The notes under the pieces were generated by a model. That model did no database searches. It was not told where the DNA came from and saw nothing but the letters and a program-made list of their open reading frames with translations. A DNA stretch of 64,000 nucleotides from Dyadobacter subterraneus (GTDB taxonomy: Bacteria > Bacteroidota > Bacteroidia > Cytophagales > Spirosomataceae). Made by a program: the position numbers and the translations under genes. How positions within the stretch are numbered: position 1 is the first letter of the stretch; the number at the start of each line of letters is the position of its first letter. The DNA lies in the NCBI RefSeq assembly GCF_015221875.1, contig NZ_JACYGY010000002.1, positions 1,115,573 to 1,179,572 on the forward strand, written 5' to 3'. This document shows positions 53,565 through 61,534 of this stretch, in pieces.

Positions 53565-54746
53565 TCAAAAGTTGTATATTAAATTTTTAATAACAGTTTT
53601 AATTTCCGGATAAGAGGCTAGTGTCCATGGAATATTCCGGGGGAAAAATATTAAAAACTGAGTAGGAGTGAGAATACAGATTATGGCAGAAAGATAAAAA
53701 ATCAAGTCGTACTTCTGTAATTTATTTTTTGCAAGAATAGCCGCACAAATAATAAATATCGGGAAGGCGTATGACAGACTCCTGGTTATATCAAAAACAC
53801 TGTAAGCTACGAGGATATGTATGCCTGTAATGCTCAAAAGCAATATCGAGAGGAAATATTTTCTTTGGGAAATCAACGTGAATAACGCGATCAAAAAAAT
53901 TAACCATAAACCTTCAAACGTTAAAAATACACCTATAATCCGATTGTTGATTTGGTAAGGTATTAAATCAAATCCTGCGTCAGCACCCTCTCCTAAAGGA
54001 GTGTTAAGTTTTAAGAAATAAGAGAGGGAAATTCTTATTGTTGCATATATGATCCCTGATAACAGTACGATAGAGGAATTATTCTTTAAATTAATTTTTA
54101 TAACTTCATACAAACGGGTGGTAACAAAGTTATTTTCATTTAGTAAGTGAAAAATATATACTGAATATAAGGCAATTACAGCACGTTCATCTGTCCAGCA
54201 AGCAAGCTGCGAAGCTATGAGTATACCAGTCTTGTTAGTATAATACATACTTAGCATTAAAAAGAAATAGGCGTACCCATCAAACCAAAAGTCATAATCC
54301 CAAAAGAAGCTGTTGGTAACGTAAATGGCTGAAAAAGAAACGACTAAAAGAAAAGCCATTAGGTTATTAGCAAACCTTTTTATTGTTTTTATCAGCAGAA
54401 AGAAAAATGGTAATAACAGCGATGACTGTATTATATAAACGACGATGACGCCCTTGCCCTTGCCGATCAAATGAGTTCCGGATAGTTTAGCTATTAGAGG
54501 AGCCGTTAACCTAAATGCTATTTTTGCTCCATGGCTTTTGGTGTCGCCCAAAAGAGAAGGTGATAACGGATGTTCAATTTTTTCAAAAAAGTAGGCGTAG
54601 GTTGTTACAGGAGAGCCATCATTTAATATTTCAATGTATTTGGGGAAAGTGGTTGAAAAAACAAGCAAAAATAAAAAGATAGCTATTTTTATTTGGCCGT
54701 AACGCTTGTTCATCAAGGAGTTTAGCATTAATAGGCTCTGTTTCAT
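53565..54746 (-). CDS. Polytopic membrane protein of unknown function
   Basis: I do not recognise this 393 aa protein. It has roughly nine to ten predicted helices (for example IAIFLFLLVFSTTF, GVIVVYIIQSSLLLPFFFLL, LMAFLLVVSFSAIYVTN, IVLLSGIIYATIRISLSYFL). A long loop after helix 1 contains FFEKIEHPLSPSLLGDTKSH and an intramembrane-adjacent segment reads QLACWTDERAVIALYSVY. The architecture is loosely like GT-C-type glycosyltransferases or O-antigen/lipid-linked sugar proteins, but no motif proves that. The gene is more AT-rich than its neighbours and is flanked by AT-rich non-coding DNA, suggesting acquired sequence. The first Met is used as start; Met7 and Met12 are alternatives. Confidence 0.65.
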   Translation of the reverse strand: MKQSLLMLNSLMNKRYGQIKIAIFLFLLVFSTTFPKYIEILNDGSPVTTYAYFFEKIEHPLSPSLLGDTKSHGAKIAFRLTAPLIAKLSGTHLIGKGKGVIVVYIIQSSLLLPFFFLLIKTIKRFANNLMAFLLVVSFSAIYVTNSFFWDYDFWFDGYAYFFLMLSMYYTNKTGILIASQLACWTDERAVIALYSVYIFHLLNENNFVTTRLYEVIKINLKNNSSIVLLSGIIYATIRISLSYFLKLNTPLGEGADAGFDLIPYQINNRIIGVFLTFEGLWLIFLIALFTLISQRKYFLSILLLSITGIHILVAYSVFDITRSLSYAFPIFIICAAILAKNKLQKYDLIFYLSAIICILTPTQFLIFFPRNIPWTLASYPEIKTVIKNLIYNF

Positions 54747-55022
54747 GCGTACAAAGGTTTCTGTAAGGCCGATAAACTAATACAGAGGAAAAGAGCTATG
54801 CCTGTTGCTTACGGCACTGTGAGATTTGCCGGAAAAGTTTCGATTTAAAGGTGGGAATGGGGTGTGCATTAAAGTAAAATACTGTTAGTTTGATCGAATT
54901 TATACTGTAAAACTCGTCATTATTATTTTACTTTTCACCGCATAGAGTAAAAAATGGATAAATTAATTTAAGCTATTTTAGGTTAGTGAAATTTTTTTGT
55001 AGAATATTTTCGGTTCAAAACT
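54747..55022. other. AT-rich intergenic region, nothing recognised
   Basis: This is the upstream region of the unknown membrane protein gene up to the ettA terminator. No convincing ORF, repeat or RNA was seen. Confidence 0.5.
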
Positions 55023-55070
55023 AAAATAACCTCCAAACGAATATAATCATACCAATTTGGAGGTTATTTT
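55023..55070 (-). terminator. ettA terminator
   Basis: AAAATAACCTCCAAA / TTTGGAGGTTATTTT is a perfect 15-bp stem with an 18-nt loop, 10 bp past the stop codon at 55080. Confidence 0.82.
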
Positions 55071-55079
55071 AATTGTAAT

Positions 55080-56747
55080 TTACACCAGTTTTTTATATTT
55101 AATCCTGGTTGGCGTAGCTTCTGTACCTAACCTCTTTTTCCTGTTTTCTTCATATTCTGAGAAGTTTCCTTCAAACCAGTAAACCTGGGAATCGCCTTCA
55201 AAAGCCAGGATATGTGTGGCTACTCTGTCGAGAAACCACCGGTCGTGGGAGATGATTACGGCGCAGCCTGCAAAGTTTTCCAAACCTTCTTCCAAAGCAC
55301 GAAGTGTATTGATATCCAGGTCATTGGTTGGCTCATCGAGTAATAAAAGATTCCCGCCTTCCTTCAAAGTCATGGCCAGATGGACACGGTTTCTTTCTCC
55401 GCCAGAAAGCGTTCCTACCTTTTTCTCCTGATCACCACCACCAAAATTAAACCGGCTGACATATGCCCGCGCGTTGGATTGTTTACCCGCCATCATGATC
55501 CAGTCATTTCCGTCTGCGATACTTTGATAAACGGTTTTGGCAGGATCCAGATTATCATGTTCCTGATCCACATAAGCGAGTTGAACGGTGTCTCCAACGT
55601 CAAAATGGCCATGTAATGGTTTCAATTCGCCGGTAATCAATTTGAATAAAGTGGTTTTACCAGCACCGTTTGGTCCGATAATTCCGACAATACCATTTGG
55701 TGGTAAGGCAAAATTTAGGTTTTCGTATAATAAACGGTCTCCAAAGCCCATAGAAACGTCATGTGCTTCGATAACTTTGTTACCTAAACGTGGGCCAGCC
55801 GGGATAAAGATTTCCAGTTTTTCTTCTTTTTCTCTGCCTTCTTCACCCAGCAATCTTTCATAAGCTCCCAAACGTGCCTTGGATTTTGCCTGACGACCCT
55901 TGGTGCCCATACGTACCCATTCAAGCTCACGTGCAAGGGTTTTTTGGCGCTTCGATTCTGTCTTTTCTTCTTTTTTCAGACGCTCCTGTTTTTGTTCCAG
56001 CCAGGAAGTATAATTTCCTTTCCATGGAATACCTTCGCCGCGGTCAAGTTCAAGAATCCAGCCAGCTACGTTATCCAGGAAGTACCTGTCGTGGGTTACT
56101 GCGATTACAGTTCCTTTATATTGTCTTAAATGTTCTTCAAGCCAAAGTACTGATTCAGCATCCAAATGGTTGGTTGGTTCATCAAGTAATAATACATCTG
56201 GCTGACGAAGTAAAAGACGGCACATCGCTACCCGGCGTTTTTCTCCACCGGACAAAGTTCCAACCAGCGCATCCGAAGGAGGGCAACGCAAAGCGTCCAT
56301 CGCAACTTCCAGACGGTTGTCGAGATTCCAGGCATCAGTCGCATCCAGTTTTTCCTGAACGGTACCTTGTCTTTCTAATAATTTGTCAAAATCAGCATCT
56401 TCCTCGCCGAACGCTTCGTTGATCTGGTCATATTCTTTCAAAAGATCTACAATTTCCTGTACACCTTCTTCCACAACTTCGCGAACGGTTTTGGTCGGAT
56501 CAAGCTTAGGTTCCTGTTCCAGCATGCCAACAGAATAGCCAGGAGAAAACACAACGTCCCCCTGAATGTCTTTATCTATACCTGCAATGACGCGTAAAAG
56601 TGTAGATTTACCAGAGCCATTTAACCCTAGTACACCAATTTTAGCTCCATAAAAAAAGGATAAATAAATATTTTTTATGATATGTCGGTTGGGGGGAATG
56701 ATTTTGTTAACTCCCGACATTGAGAAAATAATGGTTTCGTTACTCAT
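55080..56747 (-). CDS. ettA: Energy-dependent translational throttle protein EttA (ABC-F)
   Basis: This is a soluble ABC-F ATPase that binds the ribosomal E site and gates elongation according to ATP/ADP. The 555 aa protein has two nucleotide-binding domains: Walker A GLNGSGKST and GPNGAGKTT, signatures LSGGEKRRV and LSGGERNRV, and Walker B plus switch DEPTNHLD and DEPTNDLD. The P-site tRNA interaction linker (RLKKEEKTESKRQKTLAREL to RLLGEEG) and the arm region are present. The start MSNETIIFSMSGVNKIIPP matches the family. Confidence 0.95.
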   Translation of the reverse strand: MSNETIIFSMSGVNKIIPPNRHIIKNIYLSFFYGAKIGVLGLNGSGKSTLLRVIAGIDKDIQGDVVFSPGYSVGMLEQEPKLDPTKTVREVVEEGVQEIVDLLKEYDQINEAFGEEDADFDKLLERQGTVQEKLDATDAWNLDNRLEVAMDALRCPPSDALVGTLSGGEKRRVAMCRLLLRQPDVLLLDEPTNHLDAESVLWLEEHLRQYKGTVIAVTHDRYFLDNVAGWILELDRGEGIPWKGNYTSWLEQKQERLKKEEKTESKRQKTLARELEWVRMGTKGRQAKSKARLGAYERLLGEEGREKEEKLEIFIPAGPRLGNKVIEAHDVSMGFGDRLLYENLNFALPPNGIVGIIGPNGAGKTTLFKLITGELKPLHGHFDVGDTVQLAYVDQEHDNLDPAKTVYQSIADGNDWIMMAGKQSNARAYVSRFNFGGGDQEKKVGTLSGGERNRVHLAMTLKEGGNLLLLDEPTNDLDINTLRALEEGLENFAGCAVIISHDRWFLDRVATHILAFEGDSQVYWFEGNFSEYEENRKKRLGTEATPTRIKYKKLV

Positions 56748-56817
56748 TTTTTAGTTAATTTGTGCTTAGCAAATATCGTTATAATCCCTACACTTAGCAG
56801 ATAAAAAACTTGAAAGA

Positions 56818-58098
56818 ATGGAAAATGCCACATTGAATGATGAATACGGCTATGTTAAAGACAGCAAAGTATTTTTAAAGGGGTATTTAGAGTACCCGGA
56901 TCGGCAAATTGGAGAAGTAAAAAGGACGGAACAAGAAGCGATCGATTATTTCAAAAACCGTTTTTCTATCGTACTTAATAAGGTAGAACAACTGGAATCT
57001 GAAATTGATGAAGCGCTCAACAAAGGTTCTTACTTGACAAAGCTTATACAGTTGCAACGAAAACTGATAAGTTTTGACGCATTGGGAGATTTCGTCCCTC
57101 TGTTAGAAAGGCTTCAGGAGAAGGAAGAGTATTTGCGGGGTTTAATTGAAATTAATCAATTAAAAAACCTTGAAATCAAACGCGCACTGATTGAAGACGT
57201 AAAAGTGGCTGCTGCCATTGAAGATTATGCAGCGGCAACGGATCAGATTCAGGAAATTAAAGCAAAGTGGATTAGGACGGGTCCGGTTGAAAAAGAATTC
57301 CAGGATGAAGTAGAAGTTACTTTTCAGGAAATTCTTGACAGTTTCTTTCAGAGACGCCGTGATTATTTTGATGAACAGAATAAAATTAATCAGGAACGTA
57401 TCGATGAATATGAGCGTCTGATTAAAATTACAAAAACGCTGAGTTATTCACGCGATCTTGATGATGCCTATAATAAGGCACGCGAAGTGAGGGTTGCATG
57501 GAATAATGTGGGAGAGGTTCCTCCAAAAAGATTCTTTAAGGTAAATAAAGCTTACCGCCATTTCCTTAAATTATTTTATGACAAGTACAATCTTGCCAAA
57601 GGTATCGAACCTAAGGTGCGTGTTGACCCAAGAATTGTGGAACAACAGGCATTGCTGGCTCGCGCTGAAACTTTGTTAAGACAAAAAGATATTGTAGAAG
57701 CGTCGCAGGAAGCGAAAGTGTTGTTGAGCAAATGGAAAGAAATTAAAATTCCTTTCAAACTTGCCGACAAAGAATTGGCTGAACGTTTCCGTTCTGTTTG
57801 TGACAAGATTTTTGAGCTTAGTTATCTGGCCCGTGTGATCAGCCGTAAATATCCAGCTTTCGAAATGAAAAGCGAAGAAGAACAACTTCGTACGAAATTG
57901 AGAGAATTGGAATGGCTTGCCAAACGTGAGAAAAGCGATCTTGAATTCGCGATTATAGAGTTTGACAGAACAGCAACCGGCGATCCTGAGCAAGACAAAC
58001 AAGCCCAGGGACGTATCAATATCCAGAAACGTAAAGTAGCAATGAAAGAAAGAATTTTGTCTGAGTTTGAAAGAAAATTGAAATCAATCACCAATTGA
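56818..58098 (+). CDS. DUF349 domain protein
   Basis: This 426 aa, highly charged, helix-rich protein contains three to four DUF349 repeats. Each is a coiled-coil-like unit with the W-K-x-G pattern, for example IKAKWIRTGPVEKEFQDEV, VRVAWNNVGEVPPKRFFKV and LLSKWKEIKIPFKLADKELA. The family is widespread in Bacteroidota and its function is not firmly known. Similar repeats occur in the E. coli YccS-neighbour/Pgp-like proteins of uncertain role. No signal peptide, so it is cytosolic. It is divergent from ettA (70 bp) and its 3' end overlaps the convergent LacI gene by 15 bp. Confidence 0.85.
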   Translation: MENATLNDEYGYVKDSKVFLKGYLEYPDRQIGEVKRTEQEAIDYFKNRFSIVLNKVEQLESEIDEALNKGSYLTKLIQLQRKLISFDALGDFVPLLERLQEKEEYLRGLIEINQLKNLEIKRALIEDVKVAAAIEDYAAATDQIQEIKAKWIRTGPVEKEFQDEVEVTFQEILDSFFQRRRDYFDEQNKINQERIDEYERLIKITKTLSYSRDLDDAYNKAREVRVAWNNVGEVPPKRFFKVNKAYRHFLKLFYDKYNLAKGIEPKVRVDPRIVEQQALLARAETLLRQKDIVEASQEAKVLLSKWKEIKIPFKLADKELAERFRSVCDKIFELSYLARVISRKYPAFEMKSEEEQLRTKLRELEWLAKREKSDLEFAIIEFDRTATGDPEQDKQAQGRINIQKRKVAMKERILSEFERKLKSITN

Positions 58099-59118
58099 TT
58101 CTTTCATAGACGATTTTCTGATTATAAGATTAGAAGTAAGCACCCTGGTTTCGAAAGCGGCCGGGGTGCTTTTGCTTTCTATAAGGTCTAATAATAATGT
58201 TGCAGCCAGTTGTCCCATTTCAAAAGAAGGCTGCGCAACGGAACTAAGTGGCGGATCTAAAAGGGAAGAAATGGCAAGATCGGAAAAGCCGACAATAGCA
58301 ACATCATCCGGCATCCGGTAACCCAATTGACGCAAAGCCCAGTGAACGCCGAACGCAATCCGGTCGCTTGCTGCAAAAATTGCATCCGGACGATTTCTTA
58401 AAGCCATGAGCTGATAAGCCCGTTCAGTTCCTCCTGCCTGATTATATTCGCTGCTGACTACCCACTCATCATGTAATTCCAGACCATTATTTGTCAATGC
58501 ATCCTGATAACCTTTCAATCTGTTTTGACTTATAGAGAGATTTGGCGGTCCCGCAATATGTGCGATACTTTTACATCCGCGACTAATTAAATGTTCTGTG
58601 GCTTCATAAGCACCTTTATAATCATCCACCCGGACTTTATGACTTGGCATGGTTTCGCTTACCCTGTCAAAAAATACGACAGGAATTCCCTGTTCCTGTA
58701 ACTCGACGAAATGATCATGATTTTCAGTCTGACTGGAAATAGAAACGATTAGTCCATCAACACGTCTTGTAGCAATATGCTTGGTATCAGCCAATTCCCG
58801 TTCATAAGACTCATGACTTTGGTAAATCATGGTGTGGTAGCCCCGGCTGTAAGCAATATCTTCAACACCGCCAATGGCAGTAGAAAAAAATGCATTGGCA
58901 ATATCCGGAACAATGATACCCAGCGTTTGCGTCCGGTTTCTCAATAAACTTAATGCAATCGGATTAGGAGAATAATTGAGTGATTCTGCCAAAGCAATAA
59001 CTCTCTTCTTTGTCTCTTCACTAATTTCCGGACTATCACGCAGTGCTCTTGAAACTGTTGATTTTGAAACATTTAACTGTCTAGCTATTTCCTTAATAGT
59101 AATCGAAGCTTTTCTCAT
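58084..59118 (-). CDS. LacI-family transcriptional regulator
   Basis: This 344 aa repressor-type regulator (from ATG at 59118) has the LacI HTH SITIKEIARQLNVSKSTVSRALRDSPEI at the N terminus, the hinge helix region NPIALSLLRNRTQTLGIIVPD and a periplasmic-binding-like effector domain (VDGLIVSIS, IPVVFFDRV, SIAHIAGP, PDAIFAASDRIAFGVHWAL). It is divergently oriented to the ECF sigma/uxuA/uxaC/kdgK genes across a region with reiterated operator-like repeats. Control of hexuronate catabolism, with an uronate-derived inducer, is therefore likely by context. The 3' end overlaps the DUF349 gene by 15 bp. Confidence 0.9.
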   Translation of the reverse strand: MRKASITIKEIARQLNVSKSTVSRALRDSPEISEETKKRVIALAESLNYSPNPIALSLLRNRTQTLGIIVPDIANAFFSTAIGGVEDIAYSRGYHTMIYQSHESYERELADTKHIATRRVDGLIVSISSQTENHDHFVELQEQGIPVVFFDRVSETMPSHKVRVDDYKGAYEATEHLISRGCKSIAHIAGPPNLSISQNRLKGYQDALTNNGLELHDEWVVSSEYNQAGGTERAYQLMALRNRPDAIFAASDRIAFGVHWALRQLGYRMPDDVAIVGFSDLAISSLLDPPLSSVAQPSFEMGQLAATLLLDLIESKSTPAAFETRVLTSNLIIRKSSMKESIGD

Positions 59119-59213
59119 AAAGAAGAGGATATCAGAATAATGCAATTATAATATTTAATCTTTGAAATGCACCAGACTCAAATTTGGAGCGAAATTCAAA
59201 TTATTTTTCTCTG

Positions 59214-59256
59214 TTCCGGGAAATTTGTATTTCCGGGAACGGTTTCGGGAACGGTT
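59214..59256. promoter_or_regulatory. Reiterated operator-like repeats in the LacI/sigma divergent region
   Basis: Three TTYCGGGAA units lie at 59214-59222, 59231-59239 and 59243-59251. The last two sit inside an 11-bp direct repeat CGGGAACGGTT (59234-59244 and 59246-59256). The complement AACCGTTCCCG contains the AACCG half-site shape often seen in LacI-family operators. They lie about 30-70 bp upstream of a predicted -7 box, a natural site for repression or activation. Confidence 0.5.
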
Positions 59257-59285
59257 GCGTAAATATATTGATTTTTTTCAAGATT

Positions 59286-59293
59286 TATTTTTG
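59286..59293 (+). promoter_or_regulatory. -7 promoter element upstream of the ECF sigma gene
   Basis: TATTTTTG matches TAnnTTTG. Transcription would start near 59300, leaving a ~93-nt leader before the ATG at 59393. No well-spaced TTTG; a TTG lies 15 bp upstream. Confidence 0.45.
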
Positions 59294-59392
59294 TATATCA
59301 ACGAACCAATCATTAAACTAGACGAACAATAGCAGTAGTTGCACTGAATGGTGCGTACAATAATCTGAGAATTCTTCTATAACCTATACCAA

Positions 59393-60010
59393 ATGTTGAT
59401 GGAAACGAAATCGTTTACTAATGTATTACCAGCTGTTTATTCTCAGAAAAGTCTTCTGGAAAATTTGTTTGGTAAGGTAGTCGCCAATGGAGATTATTTA
59501 GCTTTTCGTGAATTGTTTACACATCACTATCGCTCCCTTTGCAATTATGCGATGCGGGTAGTGGTTACAAGAGAAATTGCGGAGGAAGTAGTTTCGGACG
59601 TTTTTGTAAAACTTTGGAAGAACCGGGAACAAATTGAAGTTCATACTTCCTTTCAGGCTTACATATACAGAGCAGTTCGGAATCAGGCGCTGGATTATTT
59701 GAAACTGAAAATTCATCGTCAAAATGAGCGTGAATCTCTTGACAATGTACAGTGGAATCTGACGCATGCAGATCATTATACGCCCATTGAAGAAATGGCC
59801 TTTAACGAATTCTACGAACGCGTTGAAGGATGCATTCAGGATTTGCCACGCCAATGTCAGGTCATTTTCAGACTGAGCCGTGAAGAAGGTTTACGCTATC
59901 GTGATATCGCAGAACGTTTAAAAATCTCAGTCAAAACCGTAGAAACACAGATGAGCCGGGCTCTGAAAGTGTTGCGGGAAAGAGTTCCGGAGCATAAGTT
60001 GGTAGCATAG
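59393..60010 (+). CDS. ECF-type RNA polymerase sigma factor
   Basis: This 205 aa alternative sigma factor has region 2 (AFRELFTHHYRSLCNYAMRVV, EEVVSDVFVKLWKNREQIE, SFQAYIYRAVRNQALDYLK) and region 4 (LPRQCQVIFRLSREEGLRYR, DIAERLKISVKTVETQMSRA). It resembles the FecI-like sigma factors that Bacteroidota pair with FecR anti-sigma factors, but no anti-sigma or TonB receptor gene is adjacent. It lies 247 bp before uxuA with a repeat-rich gap between. Met1 (59393) or Met3 (59399) could be the start. Confidence 0.9.
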   Translation: MLMETKSFTNVLPAVYSQKSLLENLFGKVVANGDYLAFRELFTHHYRSLCNYAMRVVVTREIAEEVVSDVFVKLWKNREQIEVHTSFQAYIYRAVRNQALDYLKLKIHRQNERESLDNVQWNLTHADHYTPIEEMAFNEFYERVEGCIQDLPRQCQVIFRLSREEGLRYRDIAERLKISVKTVETQMSRALKVLRERVPEHKLVA

Positions 60011-60012
60011 AG

Positions 60013-60250
60013 GCTTTCGGCTATCAGCGGTCAGCTTTTGGCTTTTGAGGACAATGGCCAGAATCTTAATTACTTCAATTTTTTATAAAAGGAATAAATT
60101 TTATTAAATGCTGCTAACTTGAAGCTATATTGGATTGCCAAAAGCTGAATGCTATTGGCTGAAAATAGCTTAATAATTTATTACAACTAAATCCGCTGAG
60201 AAGTTGGAAGCTTAACGGTTATTAGCCGAAAGTTGAAAGCCGACAGCTAT
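60013..60250. repeat. Degenerate AGCTGA/AGCCGA heptamer-type repeats
   Basis: The gap between the sigma gene and uxuA holds variants of one phrase, AAAGCTGA..ATAGCCGA. It is inverted at about 60013-60047 (GCTTTCGGCTATCAGCGGTC) and direct at about 60137-60168 (GCCAAAAGCTGAATGC) and 60217-60250 (TTAGCCGAAAGTTGAAAGCC). The inverted and direct copies could pair into a long imperfect hairpin. No ORF was seen. Confidence 0.5.
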
Positions 60251-60256
60251 TAATCT

Positions 60257-61444
60257 ATGTCTTTAGAACAAACTTGGCGCTGGTTTGGCCCAAATGATCC
60301 TGTTTCGCTGCAGGATATCCGTCAGGCGGGAGCTACGGGAATTGTATCCGCTTTACATCATATACCCAACGGCGTTGTCTGGGAAATTGATGAAATCCTG
60401 AATCGTAAAGAAATTATTGAAGCTGCGGGTTTAACATGGTCCGTTGTTGAAAGTGTCCCGGTTCATGAAGCGATTAAAACGCGGACCGGAGATTTTGAAA
60501 AATATATCCAGAATTATCAGAAATCGCTAATCAATCTTGGTAAATGTGGAATTGATACCGTTTGCTACAATTTTATGCCAATTCTGGATTGGACAAGGAC
60601 CGATCTGGATGCACCTATGCACGATGGTTCGACTGGTTTAAGATTTGACGCGACACAATTTGCTGCTTTTGATCTTTACATATTAAGGAGAGAAAATGCA
60701 GAAGATCAATATAGTGAAGCACAGAGGACGGCTGCATTAACCTGGCTCGAAAAAGCTAGCGGAGACGACGTGAATAAGCTTACCCGAAATATTATAGCCG
60801 GTTTACCTGGCTCTGAGGAAAGTTTTACGATTGAAGAATTCCGTCAGGTTTTAAGCACTTACAAAAATATTGGCGATCTGGAATTGCGTACACATTTGTA
60901 CCAGTTTATTCAGGCTATCGCACCAGTTGCGGAATCGGCAGGAATAAATCTGGCTATTCATCCGGACGATCCTCCTTATCCGATTCTGGGTTTGCCGCGT
61001 GTGGTAAGTACGGAAAATGACGCATCGCTATTATTGGCAGCTTATGACAGCAAGGCGAACGGACTTTGTTTTTGTACCGGTTCCTATGGTGTCAGGGTTG
61101 ATAATGATCTTTCAGGCATGGTTAACCGTTTGGGTGATAAAATAAATTTCATCCATTTGCGTGCTACAAGCCGGGAACCGGATGGAAGTTTCTATGAAGC
61201 CGATCATTTGAATGGTGATGTGGATATGTATGCCGTAATGCATGCCTTGATTTTGGAGCAAAAAAGAAGGATTTCTGAAAACAGAAAAGATTTAAGAATG
61301 CCTTTCCGCCCCGATCATGGCCACAGAATGCTGGATGATTTAACCGCTACAAAACGGATGAATCCTGGTTATACGGCGATTGGAAGGTTACGAGGCTTGG
61401 CAGAATTGCGTGGTTTGGAGATGGGAATCGAAAGAGGATTATAA
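60257..61444 (+). CDS. uxuA: Mannonate dehydratase (UxuA)
   Basis: This enzyme dehydrates D-mannonate to 2-keto-3-deoxy-D-gluconate in glucuronate catabolism. The 395 aa protein begins [20 protein letters not shown] and carries the family segments [66 protein letters not shown] and [14 protein letters not shown], whose His, Asp and Cys residues form the metal site. It is followed by uxaC after 90 bp, so an operon is likely. Its product is the substrate of KdgK. Confidence 0.95.
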   Translation: MSLEQTWRWFGPNDPVSLQDIRQAGATGIVSALHHIPNGVVWEIDEILNRKEIIEAAGLTWSVVESVPVHEAIKTRTGDFEKYIQNYQKSLINLGKCGIDTVCYNFMPILDWTRTDLDAPMHDGSTGLRFDATQFAAFDLYILRRENAEDQYSEAQRTAALTWLEKASGDDVNKLTRNIIAGLPGSEESFTIEEFRQVLSTYKNIGDLELRTHLYQFIQAIAPVAESAGINLAIHPDDPPYPILGLPRVVSTENDASLLLAAYDSKANGLCFCTGSYGVRVDNDLSGMVNRLGDKINFIHLRATSREPDGSFYEADHLNGDVDMYAVMHALILEQKRRISENRKDLRMPFRPDHGHRMLDDLTATKRMNPGYTAIGRLRGLAELRGLEMGIERGL

Positions 61445-61534
61445 TTTTTTTCGGGTAACAAACAGAAATTGTCGTCATAGAATTGCAACAATAAATTGCT
61501 TTGAACCGACGAACGATATATTATTTAATCAGCA

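Noticed and set aside
55874..56422. 182-codon plus-strand open frame inside ettA
   Set aside because: Lies opposite the conserved ABC-F linker and first nucleotide-binding domain; no plausible protein features.
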